From assembly GCF_030581075.1 (NCBI RefSeq), contig NZ_JAUQSW010000005.1, positions 62,001 through 126,000 on the forward strand: DNA of 64,000 bases. Direction: 5' to 3'. Below, piece after piece: positions 1 through 8,328 of the stretch (the first letter of the stretch is position 1; each line of letters starts with the position of its first letter). The DNA is from Hymenobacter cheonanensis (lineage in GTDB: Bacteria; Bacteroidota; Bacteroidia; Cytophagales; Hymenobacteraceae). Below the pieces are notes generated by a model, which searched no databases, had not been told where the DNA came from, and was given only the letters and a program-made list of their open reading frames with translations. A program made the position numbers and the translations under genes.

Positions 1-2710
1 AGCTCAGCAGCACCGGCAGCGGCAGCAGCAGGCTTTCGTACTGCGCGGCCAGCAGCAGGTACACAAATGCCAACACTAGGGCAAACACGTAGAGCGCCTG
101 GTCGCCGCTCAGGATTTGCTCGCGGGTCATGCCGCTCCATTCGTAGCTGAAACCTTTGGGGAGCACGTCGGCGGCCACTTTTTCGATGGCCGCGATGGCA
201 TCGCCCGAGCTGTGGCCTGCGGCGGCGTCGCCGTTTATCATGGCCGAGGTGTACATGTTGTAGCGCGTGAGCTGGTCGGGGCCGAAAACGCGCTCCAGCT
301 TCACGAAGGTAGAAAAGGGCACCAGTTCGCCGCGCGTGTTTTTCACGTGCAGGGCTAGCAGGTCGTCGGGCCGGCCGCGGTACTCGGGGCCGGCCTGCAC
401 CATCACCTTATACATCTGGCCGAAGCGGATGAAGTTGGAGGCGTAGTAGCTACCCAGCAGCGTTTGCAGGGTGCTCATGGCCTTTTCCACGGTCACGCCT
501 TTTTTGGCGGCCATGTCCTGGTCGATGTGGATGAGGTACTGCGGGAAGTTGGGGTCGAAGCCCGTGAACGCGCCGTTGATGGCCGGCGACTTATCCAGCG
601 CCGCCAGGAAAGCCTGCGACACCCTGGCCGTTTGCTGCAAGTCGCCGCGGCCCGTTTTATCGAGGATGCGCAGCTCAAAGCCACTGCTGTTGCCGAAGCC
701 CGGCACCGTGGGCGGCGGCAAAAACTGGATGTCGGCGTCGGTAACCCCGGCCGTCTTCTTTTCCAGCTCCTTGATGATAGCGGCCACCGACTGCTCGCGC
801 TCGTCCCACGCCTTCAAGTTAATCATACCCATCCCGTAGCTCGACCCGGCCACGTCGTTCACCAAGCTGTAGCCGGCTAGGGTCGAAACCGACTCCACCG
901 GCCCCAGCTTCTGGGCAATGCGCTGCACCTGGGCCAGCACGGCCTCGGTGCGCTCCACGGTAGCGCCGGCCGGCGTGGTCACGTTGATGTACACCATGCC
1001 TTGGTCCTCGGTCGGGATAAAGCCTGAGGGCAGGATGCGGCTCACGCCCCAGGTAGCCCCGAAAAACAGCAGCAGCGCCCCGATAGTAACAAGCCGGCGG
1101 CCGGCAATGCCGCCCAGCAAGCGCTGGTAGCCGCCGGCTAGCCCCTCATACTTGTTGTTAAAGCCCTTAAAGAACCGGCCCACCAGCCCCGTGCGTTCGC
1201 CCTCGTGCTGCTTCAGCAGGAGCGCGCAGAGTGCGGGCGTGAGCGTCACGGCATTGACGCCCGAAATGACGATGGCGATGGCCAGCGTAAGCGAAAACTG
1301 GCGGTAGAACACGCCCACCGGCCCATCCATAAACGACACCGGAATGAACACCGCCGACATCACCAACGTGATGGCAATCAGCGAGCTACTGATTTCGTGC
1401 ATGGCCTCGAAGGTGGCGCTGCGGGCATCCATGTGCTTCTGCTGCATCTTGGCGTGCACGGCCTCCACCACCACAATGGCGTTATCGACCACGATGCCGA
1501 TGGCGAGTACCAACGCAAAGAGCGTGAGCAGGTTAATCGAAAAGCCCAGCATCTGCATGAAAGCGAGCGTGCCGATGAGTGCCACCGGCACCGCTAGGGC
1601 CGGAATGAGCGTGGAGCGCCAATCCTGCAAAAACAAATACACGATGACGAACACCAGTAAAAACGCCTCCACCAGCGTGCGCAGCACCTCGTGAATACTG
1701 GCGTCGAGGAAGCGCGACACGTCGTAGGCAATGCTGTACTTCATGCCGGGCGGGAAGCTCGTGGCTTGCAGCTCGGCCATGCGCTTTTTCACGTTGGCGA
1801 TTACGTCGCTAGCGTTCGAGCCGGGGCGCTGCTTGAGCATGATGGCCGCCGAGGGCTGCCCGTCGTTCTTCGACGACATGCCGTAGGTAAGCGAGCCAAA
1901 CTCGACATCGGCCACCGCCTTGAGGCGCAGCACCGAGCCGTCGGGGTTCGAGCGAATAACGATGTTGCGGTACTGCTCGGGCTCAAACAGCTTGCCCGTG
2001 TAGCGCAGCACGTACTGCAACTGCTGGGCCGCGCCGCCCGAGCTTTCGCCCGACTTGCCGGGGGCCGCCTCCACGTTCTGGGCCCTGATGGCTTCCACAA
2101 TCTCATCGGTGCCCACGTCGTAGGCGGCCATGCGGTCGGGCTTCAGCCACACCCGCATCGAGTATTCGCGCGAGCCCATAATCTCGGCAAAGCCCACGCC
2201 GTTGATGCGCTTAAGCTCCTGCAAGACGTTGATATCGGCAAAGTTGTAAATAAACTTCTCGCCCGCCGCCTTGTCGTCGCTCGTGATGTTGAGGTAGAGC
2301 AGCATCGAGTTTACCTCCTTCTCGGTCGTCACGCCGGCCTTGATAACCTCCTCGGGCAATTCGTCAATCACGGTCGTCACGCGGTTTTGCACGCCCACGG
2401 CCGCCAGGTCGGGGTCGGTGCCCACCTCGAAGAACACCGTGATAAGCGTCACGCCATTATTGGAGCTTACCGAGTTCATATAGGTCATGCCCGGCACGCC
2501 GTTGATGGCGCGCTCCAGCGGCGTAGCCACGGCCTTGGCGCACACCTCGGCGTTGGCGCCGGTGTACTTGGCCGTTACGGTCACCGAGGGCGGCACGATG
2601 TCTGGGAACTGCGTGATGGGCAGCGTGAACAGGGCTAGCCCGCCCAGCAGCACCAGAAACACGGAGATGACCAGCGAGAGTATCGGCCGGCGAATGAAGA
2701 TGTCGAACAT
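1..2710 (-). CDS. RND multidrug efflux permease, HAE1/AcrB family (partial)
   Basis: Inner-membrane proton-driven pump of a tripartite efflux system. The gene starts at an ATG at 2710 and leaves the window at position 1, so 903 of about 1,050 expected residues are visible. The N-terminus (MFDIFIRRPILSLVISVFL) is the standard first membrane helix. A TM4 motif IGIVVDNAIVVVEAV lies near residues 405-419; its first Asp (409) aligns with AcrB D407, but the next residue is Asn where AcrB has D408. Porter-domain sequence and the TM8 region are also readable. The adaptor gene lies directly upstream on the same strand, and a two-component system lies beyond it, so substrate-induced expression is likely. 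The substrate cannot be told from sequence: HAE1 pumps export drugs, dyes or bile acids. Family assignment is firm; the specific substrate is unknown. Confidence 0.95.
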   Translation of the reverse strand, partial: MFDIFIRRPILSLVISVFLVLLGGLALFTLPITQFPDIVPPSVTVTAKYTGANAEVCAKAVATPLERAINGVPGMTYMNSVSSNNGVTLITVFFEVGTDPDLAAVGVQNRVTTVIDELPEEVIKAGVTTEKEVNSMLLYLNITSDDKAAGEKFIYNFADINVLQELKRINGVGFAEIMGSREYSMRVWLKPDRMAAYDVGTDEIVEAIRAQNVEAAPGKSGESSGGAAQQLQYVLRYTGKLFEPEQYRNIVIRSNPDGSVLRLKAVADVEFGSLTYGMSSKNDGQPSAAIMLKQRPGSNASDVIANVKKRMAELQATSFPPGMKYSIAYDVSRFLDASIHEVLRTLVEAFLLVFVIVYLFLQDWRSTLIPALAVPVALIGTLAFMQMLGFSINLLTLFALVLAIGIVVDNAIVVVEAVHAKMQQKHMDARSATFEAMHEISSSLIAITLVMSAVFIPVSFMDGPVGVFYRQFSLTLAIAIVISGVNAVTLTPALCALLLKQHEGERTGLVGRFFKGFNNKYEGLAGGYQRLLGGIAGRRLVTIGALLLFFGATWGVSRILPSGFIPTEDQGMVYINVTTPAGATVERTEAVLAQVQRIAQKLGPVESVSTLAGYSLVNDVAGSSYGMGMINLKAWDEREQSVAAIIKELEKKTAGVTDADIQFLPPPTVPGFGNSSGFELRILDKTGRGDLQQTARVSQAFLAALDKSPAINGAFTGFDPNFPQYLIHIDQDMAAKKGVTVEKAMSTLQTLLGSYYASNFIRFGQMYKVMVQAGPEYRGRPDDLLALHVKNTRGELVPFSTFVKLERVFGPDQLTRYNMYTSAMINGDAAAGHSSGDAIAAIEKVAADVLPKGFSYEWSGMTREQILSGDQALYVFALVLAFVYLLLAAQYESLLLPLPVLLS

Positions 2711-2748
2711 GGATTCTGGGTATTAAATCTTGGTCGTTCTGGCGGGGT

Positions 2749-2854
2749 GCCCCACCCCCGGCCCCTCCCCTGCGGGGGAGGGGAGCCGAGCGTCAGGTCG
2801 CGTAAGTAGTCGTCAGGCTCCCCTCCCCCGCAGGGGAGGGGCCGGGGGTGGGGC
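2749..2854. repeat. Long G/C-rich inverted repeat between adaptor and pump genes
   Basis: Two perfectly complementary 39-nt arms (2749-2787 and 2816-2854) flank a 28-nt loop. Each arm itself carries C-runs followed by G-runs. It lies in the gap between adaptor and permease, inside what should be one operon. It may be a mobile REP-like element or an mRNA-stabilising or attenuating hairpin. No T-run follows it, so it is not a clear terminator. Confidence 0.85.
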
Positions 2855-2856
2855 TG

Positions 2857-4014
2857 CTACTGCGCGGCCACGGCCAGCGAGTCCATCACCACGGCCTTAG
2901 CCTTGATTACCTGCTTGTCGTGCAGCTCGGGCGCGCCCTCGTACACCACGCGCTCGCCGGGCTTCAGGCCTTCCTTCACCACGTAGAAATCGCCTAGCCG
3001 CGTTTGGGGCACGAAGCTGCGGGTGTGCACCATGCCGCCAGGGTCCACCACGTACACGTAGTTCTGGTCCTGAATCTCGAACACGGCCTTCTGCGGCAGC
3101 AGCAGCGCCGAAGGCAACTGGCTGGTCAGGCGGATTTTACCCGAGGCGCCGTGCTTGAGCAGGCGGTCGGGGTTGGGGAAGCGGGCGCGCAGGGCGATGG
3201 AGCCGGTATTGGGGTTGAACTCGCTCTCAGCCGTTTCGATGTGGCCGGCCAGGGGGTAGGGGTCGCCGTTGGCCAGGGTCAGGCGCACCGAGTCGGAGTG
3301 CAGCTCGGGGTGCTCGCGGCGGGCCTTGCTGTAGTTCATGTAGCTGCCCTCGGCCACGTCGAAGTAGGCAAAAACCGAGCTGAGGTCCGACACAGTAGTA
3401 AGTAAGGTGCCTTCCTCCACCACGCTGCCTACTTTGAGCGGAATGCGGTCGAGCACGCCATCGAAGGGCGAGCGCACCAGCGTGTAGCTCAGGCTAAGGC
3501 GGGCGGCGGCCTCACCGGCGCGGGCATCGGCCACGCGGGCGTCGGCCTCTTTTACCTTGCTCGTAGAAAGGGCCAGCTCGGTTTTGGCGATGATGTTCTT
3601 ATCGACCAGCAGGCGCACGCGGTCGCGCTCCACGCGCACGGCGGCGGCCTGGGCCAGGGCGCTGGCCACGGCGGCCTGGGCCTGGCTCAGCTTGTTCTGG
3701 TAAGCGCTGGCATTGAGGCGGAACAGCGGCTGGCCCTTCTTCACGGGCTTGCCCTCATCCACAAAAATCTGTTCCAGGAAACCCGCTACCTGGGCGCGCA
3801 CTTCCACGTTGCGCACGGCCTGCACGTCGGCCACGTAGTCGCGGTGCAGCTGCTGCTCCGAGGTTTTGAGCGTGACGACCGGCACCACGGGCGGGGCCTC
3901 GGCGGTGTCCTTTTCGGCCTTGGCCGAGCAGCCGCCCAGGCCCAGCGCCAGCAAGCCCGCCGCGCCGGCCGTGGCCAGGTAATGAAACAAAGAGCGGCTA
4001 CACAAGGGGTTCAT
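2857..4014 (-). CDS. Efflux RND transporter periplasmic adaptor subunit (MFP lipoprotein)
   Basis: Membrane fusion protein of the AcrA/MexA type that links the RND pump to an outer-membrane channel. The N-terminus is a lipoprotein signal ending in a LGLGGC lipobox, so the protein is probably lipid-anchored. Next come the barrel-sandwich/lipoyl half-motif (VRAQVAGFLEQIFVDEGKPV), an alpha-helical hairpin rich in Ala and Gln (around residues 100-170), the second half-motif (LVRSPFDGVLDRIPLKVGS) and a beta-barrel plus membrane-proximal domain. Length (385 aa) is typical. I chose the ATG at 4014; an upstream TTG at 4032 is in frame but less likely. The permease gene follows on the same strand; no outer-membrane factor gene is visible and it may lie beyond the left edge. 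Confidence 0.95.
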   Translation of the reverse strand: MNPLCSRSLFHYLATAGAAGLLALGLGGCSAKAEKDTAEAPPVVPVVTLKTSEQQLHRDYVADVQAVRNVEVRAQVAGFLEQIFVDEGKPVKKGQPLFRLNASAYQNKLSQAQAAVASALAQAAAVRVERDRVRLLVDKNIIAKTELALSTSKVKEADARVADARAGEAAARLSLSYTLVRSPFDGVLDRIPLKVGSVVEEGTLLTTVSDLSSVFAYFDVAEGSYMNYSKARREHPELHSDSVRLTLANGDPYPLAGHIETAESEFNPNTGSIALRARFPNPDRLLKHGASGKIRLTSQLPSALLLPQKAVFEIQDQNYVYVVDPGGMVHTRSFVPQTRLGDFYVVKEGLKPGERVVYEGAPELHDKQVIKAKAVVMDSLAVAAQ

Positions 4015-4051
4015 ATGGAAGGAGATATGCAAGTAAAAAAGCCCCGGCCCG

Positions 4052-4324
4052 CTACTGGGCCGAGGTAGCGGCCGTGGGCACGGCCTGAGGGAGAGTGGTA
4101 GGCCGCAAGGCCAGTAGGCTGTCCTGCTGCTGGTGGTCGGCCTGGCAGCGAGCCAGTAAGCGCTGTGTGAGGCGCAGGTCGGCTTCGGTTTCTTGCAGGT
4201 CGTCGTAGTCGGCCGCTACTAGCGGCCGGCTGTAGAGTAGAAACCCGTTGAGTACCAGCGACAATGCCAATGCTCCGGCCAGCAGCATCGATAAAAAATT
4301 TAGGGACCGGAAGGAGCGGGGCAT
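4052..4324 (-). CDS. Small single-pass membrane protein in the efflux operon
   Basis: Unrecognised protein of about 90 aa. It has one hydrophobic helix near the N-terminus (SMLLAGALALSLVLNGFLLY), then a polar, Gln/Arg-rich, probably helical segment and a Pro/Thr/Ala-rich tail. An in-frame ATG at 4372 would add 16 residues. The gene sits 37 nt upstream of the adaptor gene on the same strand and downstream of the sensor kinase, so it is probably co-expressed with the efflux system. It may be an accessory or membrane-anchoring peptide, but no family is recognised and the function is unknown. Confidence 0.6.
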   Translation of the reverse strand: MPRSFRSLNFLSMLLAGALALSLVLNGFLLYSRPLVAADYDDLQETEADLRLTQRLLARCQADHQQQDSLLALRPTTLPQAVPTAATSAQ

Positions 4325-4460
4325 GGCAAAGCGGGGCAGTGGCAACTGCCCGCAAAGCACTCCAGCCGACATTAAAACGGTATGAGAACCGGATTAGAAA
4401 ACATGAAAATGGAGTGAAGGCACCATCGGCATGGCGTTTTTTCGGAGAATCACTTGTTTG

Positions 4461-5837
4461 CTACACCGGCAGCGCCGGCAGCCACACCGTGGCTGTGGTG
4501 CCCTCGCCCACCGCCGAGGCCAGCTCCAGCCGGCCACCGTGGCGTTGCACAATGCGCTGGGTAAGGGGCAGGCCTAGCCCATAGCCGGGGCGGCCCACCG
4601 CGCCGGCCGCCCGGTAGAGCGGCTCGTAAATGTGGCTCAGCTCGTCGGGGCTGAGGCCGGGGCCGGCGTCGGTGACGCGCACGCGCAGGGTGGCGGGGCT
4701 GGCGTAGCCCAGCTCGGCCACTACCGGGCCGGCCGAATATTTGGCGGCATTGTCGAGCAGGTTGAGCAGGGCCGTGGTGAGCAGCTCAGCGTTGCCGGGC
4801 AACATAAAGATGTCGCCCTCGGGCTCATTGGGTAAGGTGCCGAAGGCTAGCCGCAGGTCGCGGCCGGGGTACTTGGCGCGGGCAAAGTCCAGGGCCTGGT
4901 TCAGGCACTCATCGAGGCGCACCGGCGTGAAGGTGGGCAGGGTGCCATCGGCTTTGGCCAGGGCTAGGAGGCTAGCGGTGAGGCTCTGCAAGTGGCGGGC
5001 GGCATCGAGCGAGTGGGCCAGGCTCTCGCGGGCGGCGGGCAGATTATCATCATAGGCCAAGGCCGTTTCGAGGGTGCCGGTGAGGGTGGTGAGGGGCGTG
5101 CGCAGCTCGTGCGAGGCGTGGGCCAGGAAGCTTTTTTGAGCCTCAAAGGCCTGCTCCAGCCCGGCCAGCATCTCATTGAAAACGCGGGCTAGCTGCGCCA
5201 GCTCATCGCGGCCATTGCCCTCAGATAAGCGCCGGCCCAGGCTGGTAGCCGAAATGCGCCCCGCCTGCCGGCTGATGCGCGCTACCGGCGCCAGCGCCGC
5301 GCCCGCGAAGTACCACCCGGCTAAAATGGTGAGCGCCAGCGCTCCTACGTTGCCCACCAGCAGCAGCAGCCCCAGCTGGTGCAGCCGCGCCCAGCCCACC
5401 TGGTCCTCAGCCGAGACGAAAATGCCGTATTGCTCGCCCTCGTGGCGGTAACCCATGCCCACGGTTTCGCGCTGCTGGCCGGTGGCAAAGGCGGTGGGCT
5501 GGTCGGGCCGCAGGCTAGCCAGGTGCGCCTGGTTCAGGGCCTGGTCAATGTCGTCGGCGCTGCTGTAGCGCAGGTTGCCGTCGGGGCCGTAAATGCTTAT
5601 CTGCTCGTTGGTTAAAGTCAGCAAATCGCGGCGGCGCAGGCTGCCCAGCTTGCCGGTTTCGAGCTTGCCAGGGCGGATAAGCAGCCGCGCCGCTAGGGTT
5701 ACGCTCGTGCCCAGCCGGTGCTCGAAGCGCTGCGCCCGCGTGCTGGCATTGAAGTAATAGATGAACGCCGAGAAGCTGACCTGAATAGCCAGCACCACCA
5801 GCGTAAAGCGCAGCATCAGCTTATTGCGAATCAGCAT
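4461..5837 (-). CDS. Sensor histidine kinase (CusS/OmpR-partner type)
   Basis: Membrane histidine kinase of 458 aa. It has an N-terminal helix (around residues 8-30), a periplasmic domain, a second helix (LLLLVGNVGALALTILAGWYF), a HAMP domain, and HisKA with phospho-acceptor H243 in SHELRTPL. The HATPase_c domain has an N-box LLNLLDNAAKYS and G-boxes DAGPGLS and GYGLGLPL. The ATG at 5837 is preferred over an upstream TTG at 5852. The response regulator gene lies upstream on the same strand (6000-6677), with a palindromic repeat element in between, and the efflux operon lies downstream. By context it senses envelope stress, a metal or a drug and controls the pump; the ligand is not predictable. 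Confidence 0.93.
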   Translation of the reverse strand: MLIRNKLMLRFTLVVLAIQVSFSAFIYYFNASTRAQRFEHRLGTSVTLAARLLIRPGKLETGKLGSLRRRDLLTLTNEQISIYGPDGNLRYSSADDIDQALNQAHLASLRPDQPTAFATGQQRETVGMGYRHEGEQYGIFVSAEDQVGWARLHQLGLLLLVGNVGALALTILAGWYFAGAALAPVARISRQAGRISATSLGRRLSEGNGRDELAQLARVFNEMLAGLEQAFEAQKSFLAHASHELRTPLTTLTGTLETALAYDDNLPAARESLAHSLDAARHLQSLTASLLALAKADGTLPTFTPVRLDECLNQALDFARAKYPGRDLRLAFGTLPNEPEGDIFMLPGNAELLTTALLNLLDNAAKYSAGPVVAELGYASPATLRVRVTDAGPGLSPDELSHIYEPLYRAAGAVGRPGYGLGLPLTQRIVQRHGGRLELASAVGEGTTATVWLPALPV

Positions 5838-5863
5838 GGGTAGCAGATACAAAGTAGAAAACA

Positions 5864-5967
5864 GTCGTCATGCTGAACCCAGTGAAGCATCTCGCCCGAA
5901 TTGTTGAGCAGAGCGGATGAGGCGAGCGAGATGCTTCACTGCGTGGACGCCAGATAGGAATGACGAC
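5864..5967. repeat. Imperfect palindromic intergenic repeat, GTCATGCTGA/GAAGCATCTC family (copy 1)
   Basis: Outer arms GTCGTCATGCTG and (further right) AATGACGAC pair, and inner arms GTGAAGCATCTCGC and GCGAGATGCTTCAC pair exactly. The middle is divergent. It separates the response regulator and sensor kinase genes. It shares its core words with elements at 9616 and 11514 and its layout with 7294. Confidence 0.8.
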
Positions 5968-5999
5968 CTTATCCTTGTGTTAATGCCGAGCAGTTGACT

Positions 6000-6677
6000 T
6001 TATCCCTCGCGCATCACGTAGCCCATGCCCACCACGGTATGGATGAGCTTGGGCGAAAAATCACGGTCGAGCTTCTTGCGCAAGTAGCTTACGTACACGT
6101 CGATAACATTAGTCGTCGTGTCGAAGTCCAGGTCCCAGACGCGCTCGGCAATGTCTACGCGCGAGATGACGCGGCCGCGGTTGCGCAGCAGGTGCTCCAG
6201 CAGCGAGTATTCGCGAGTGGTGAGGTCGATGCGCTGGCCGGCGCGGGTCACGGTTTTGGCGTCGAGGTCGAGCACGAGGTCGGCCATGCGCAGCTCGCGG
6301 CGCTCGCCGTTGGCCACGGCGTAGCGCTGGGTGAGGGCGCGGGCGCGCATCAGCAACTCTCTGAATTCGAAGGGCTTGACTAGGTAGTCGTCGGCCCCGG
6401 CGGCAAAACCGGCCTCCTTGTCGTCGAGGCTATCGAGGGCCGTGAGCAGCAGCAGCGGCACGCGCTGGCTAGCCCCCCTAATGCGGCGGCACAGCTCCAC
6501 GCCGTTCACGTAGGGCAGGTTTACATCGAGAATGACCAGGTCGTAGGGCTGCTGCTCGTAGAGCGACCAGCCGGTGCGCCCGTCGTAGGCCACGGTCACG
6601 TCGTATCCCTCGTGCTCGAAGCCTTTTTTCACAAACGAGGCCAGCGGCGGCTCGTCCTCAACCAGCAGAATTTTCAT
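6000..6677 (-). CDS. OmpR/PhoB-family response regulator
   Basis: DNA-binding response regulator of 225 aa. The receiver domain (residues 1-115) has the acidic pair E7/D8, phospho-acceptor D51 in LVILDVNLPY, a conserved Thr in LLLLTALD and Lys in YLVKPFEF. The C-terminal winged helix (around 125-222) contains TTREYSLLEHLLRNRG and VYVSYLRKKLD, which are typical of the OmpR/CusR class. It precedes the sensor kinase gene on the same strand and almost certainly forms its cognate pair. Its likely targets are its own operon and the downstream adaptor/RND genes. Confidence 0.95.
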   Translation of the reverse strand: MKILLVEDEPPLASFVKKGFEHEGYDVTVAYDGRTGWSLYEQQPYDLVILDVNLPYVNGVELCRRIRGASQRVPLLLLTALDSLDDKEAGFAAGADDYLVKPFEFRELLMRARALTQRYAVANGERRELRMADLVLDLDAKTVTRAGQRIDLTTREYSLLEHLLRNRGRVISRVDIAERVWDLDFDTTTNVIDVYVSYLRKKLDRDFSPKLIHTVVGMGYVMREG

Positions 6678-6714
6678 AAGCTACAAGGCTAGCCAGCACG
6701 GCAAAGCGCCAGCC

Positions 6715-6758
6715 CGAAAACCAAAACAGGCCGCCCCGCAAGCTAGTGCCGGGCGGCC
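6715..6758 (-). terminator. Intrinsic terminator after the DinB-like gene
   Basis: Arms GGCCGCCC (6729-6736) and GGGCGGCC (6751-6758) pair. On the minus strand the hairpin is followed by a T-rich run. It lies just past the stop of the gene at 6781-7272. Confidence 0.6.
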
Positions 6759-6780
6759 CGCTAGGGCACTAACAAAAGGC

Positions 6781-7272
6781 TTATAATTGCGGCGCTACCT
6801 GGCCGGCCTGCTCGCGGCAGTAGGTGATAAAATCAGAGTTAACGGGCTCCAGGCCCGCCTCGCGCATTTTCACGGCTACCTGGCCGCGGTGGTAGCTGGC
6901 GTGCACCACGCAGTGGGTCAGGATGTCGCTCACCTCCGAGTCGAAGGCATCGCCCTGCGAGTTGGTATACTGAATGTGGCGGGTCAGCTCGGCCTCGTCG
7001 GTGGTGGCGCAGAGGTCGGCAAACTTCTGCGACGTTTGCTCGTGCCAGTGGTGCAGGCCGGCCAGGTCGTGCTCTTGCCACACTTTGAGAGGGCTAGCCG
7101 TGCCGGTGAGGCGGGCAATCCAGATGGCCTGGGCATTGATAACGTGGCTGAAAATGCGCAGCGCGGCCTTGGGCTCCTCGTGGCCGGCGGCTACTGATGA
7201 GTCGAGGCGGCGCAGCAGCGTTTCGTTGGCCCACACGTTGAAAACGCCGAGCTTGGCGATGGTATTAATCAT
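6781..7272 (-). CDS. DinB-like four-helix-bundle protein
   Basis: 163-aa protein resembling the DinB/YfiT metal-binding helical-bundle superfamily. Candidate metal-binding histidines appear in the pattern FSHVINAQAIW, a central HW, and TDILTHCVVHASYHRGQV (read here as SDILTHCVVHASYHRGQV). The last motif, H followed by HxxxHRGQ, is the family hallmark. Superfamily members include bacillithiol- or mycothiol-dependent transferases, and many are uncharacterised. An in-frame ATG lies further upstream, but those extra codons come from the palindromic repeat at 7294-7388, so I placed the start at 7272 (MINTIAKLG). It probably forms its own transcription unit. Confidence 0.85.
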   Translation of the reverse strand: MINTIAKLGVFNVWANETLLRRLDSSVAAGHEEPKAALRIFSHVINAQAIWIARLTGTASPLKVWQEHDLAGLHHWHEQTSQKFADLCATTDEAELTRHIQYTNSQGDAFDSEVSDILTHCVVHASYHRGQVAVKMREAGLEPVNSDFITYCREQAGQVAPQL

Positions 7273-7293
7273 GAGATAGATGAAAAATGAGCG

Positions 7294-7388
7294 TTTGTCA
7301 TTGCGAGCGCAGCGAAGCAATCGCATCAGCACGTAATCGTTCGGGTATCGTGCTGATGCGATTGCTTCGCTGCGCTCGCAATGACAAA
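7294..7388. repeat. Perfect 39-bp palindromic repeat (GTCATTGCGAG/GAAGCAATCGC type, copy 2)
   Basis: Arms 7294-7332 and 7350-7388 are perfectly complementary over 39 nt with a 17-nt loop. The arm reads GTCATTGCGAGCGCAGCGAA and continues GCAATCGC. It fills the gap between the DinB-like gene and a lipoprotein gene and has the same layout as the other repeat copies. Confidence 0.9.
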
Positions 7389-7398
7389 AGTAAATGCC

Positions 7399-7860
7399 CT
7401 AGCGGGGGTCTTGCCACACGAGCTGCTCGTTGGTTTTGCGCTTGTCGAAGCTGGCGCACTTGCCATCGCCCTTGCCGGTAATCCCGCCCTCGGGGTGGCA
7501 CAGGACTTTGCCCTTGGCATCGTACAAAACCGACTGCTGGTCGCAGCACGGGGCCGTTTCGTAATACACAGTTTGGCCCTCGTACTGGTAGCGCGAAATA
7601 CGGATAATGGGGTTGCGCTTGCGCGTGGCCAGAATATTCTGAATGCGGCTTTGCAGCCACTGCGGCCGGGCGGTGCTGTCGAGGCGCATGTCGCGGGCGG
7701 GCACGGCGTCCACGGTGTTGGTGCTGGTAGGGGCGGGCGTATTGGGCTCACTCACAAAGCCTTCGGCGGGCGGCGTGGTGGGCGTGTTCACCACCACATC
7801 TTGCTGGCAGGCGCCCAGTAGCAGGGCTAGCGCGGTAAACGGAATAAATGAACGGCGCAT
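7399..7860 (-). CDS. Putative lipoprotein, unknown function
   Basis: 153-aa protein with a lipoprotein signal (MRRSFIPFTALALLLGACQ) and a lipidated Cys at about residue 18. A Pro/Thr linker follows, then a compact domain with PQWLQSRIQNIL, RISRYQYEGQTVYY and a CC pair (TAPCCDQQS), plus further Cys residues near CHPEGGITGKGDGKC. The layout resembles small Bacteroidota lipoprotein families of unknown function in which a strand bearing RYQYxGQ precedes CCDxxS. I do not assign a function. The start at 7860 gives a proper signal peptide; a longer in-frame reading is less plausible. Confidence 0.8.
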   Translation of the reverse strand: MRRSFIPFTALALLLGACQQDVVVNTPTTPPAEGFVSEPNTPAPTSTNTVDAVPARDMRLDSTARPQWLQSRIQNILATRKRNPIIRISRYQYEGQTVYYETAPCCDQQSVLYDAKGKVLCHPEGGITGKGDGKCASFDKRKTNEQLVWQDPR

Positions 7861-7923
7861 GGTAACGGGAGGTAGAAAAGCAGGCGTAAAACTGCGTATG
7901 CTTACGCCAACGGCCCCCAATAG

Positions 7924-8328
7924 TTAGCGCCCCCATATGGCCCATATTTTGGGCCCGAACACCAGGGCGCCCACGGCCAGCGCGCCAAATGCGGCCAGCA
8001 GCACGCCGGCCGCCGCCACATCCTTGGTTTTGCCCGCTAGGGGGTGGTACTCGGGCGATACCAGGTTGGTAAGCGTTTCGATGGCCGTGTTGAACAGCTC
8101 GGCGGCCCACACGCCCGCCACGGCCAGCGCCACCAGGGCCCACTCAGTAGCAGTGAGCCCGAAGTACAGCCCCAGCCCCAGCACCGCCGCCGAGGCCACG
8201 GCGTGAAACTGCAAGTGCAGCTCGGAGCGCAGGGCCACCCCCACGCCCCGAAAGGCGTGCCCGAAGCTGGCGATGCGGCGGCGCAGCAGCCCGGGCCGGG
8301 CGGGCGGGCGGGGGCTAGCCACGGGCAT
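7924..8328 (-). CDS. dgkA: Diacylglycerol/undecaprenol kinase, DgkA family
   Basis: Integral-membrane lipid kinase of 134 aa. It phosphorylates undecaprenol or diacylglycerol at the inner face of the membrane for lipid-carrier recycling. The family signature is clear: FRGVGVALRSELHLQFH, the catalytic/metal-binding helix ELFNTAIETLTNLV, and YHPLAGKTKDVAAAGVLLAA. Three membrane helices are predicted. An upstream TTG at 8340 is possible, but the ATG at 8328 is better. The start overlaps the stop of the GNAT gene by 14 nt, so translation is probably coupled. Gram-positive-type DgkA proteins act on undecaprenol; which substrate applies here is inference. Confidence 0.9.
   Translation of the reverse strand: MPVASPRPPARPGLLRRRIASFGHAFRGVGVALRSELHLQFHAVASAAVLGLGLYFGLTATEWALVALAVAGVWAAELFNTAIETLTNLVSPEYHPLAGKTKDVAAAGVLLAAFGALAVGALVFGPKIWAIWGR

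Noticed and set aside
464-2638. Long plus-strand frames opposite the RND pump gene
   Set aside because: They are shadow frames of the high-GC pump gene on the minus strand; the latter has clear family motifs.
7273-7332. N-terminal extension of the DinB-like gene through the palindromic repeat
   Set aside because: The extra codons (MLMRLLRCARNDKRSFFIYL) come from the repeat sequence; the family start fits ATG 7272.
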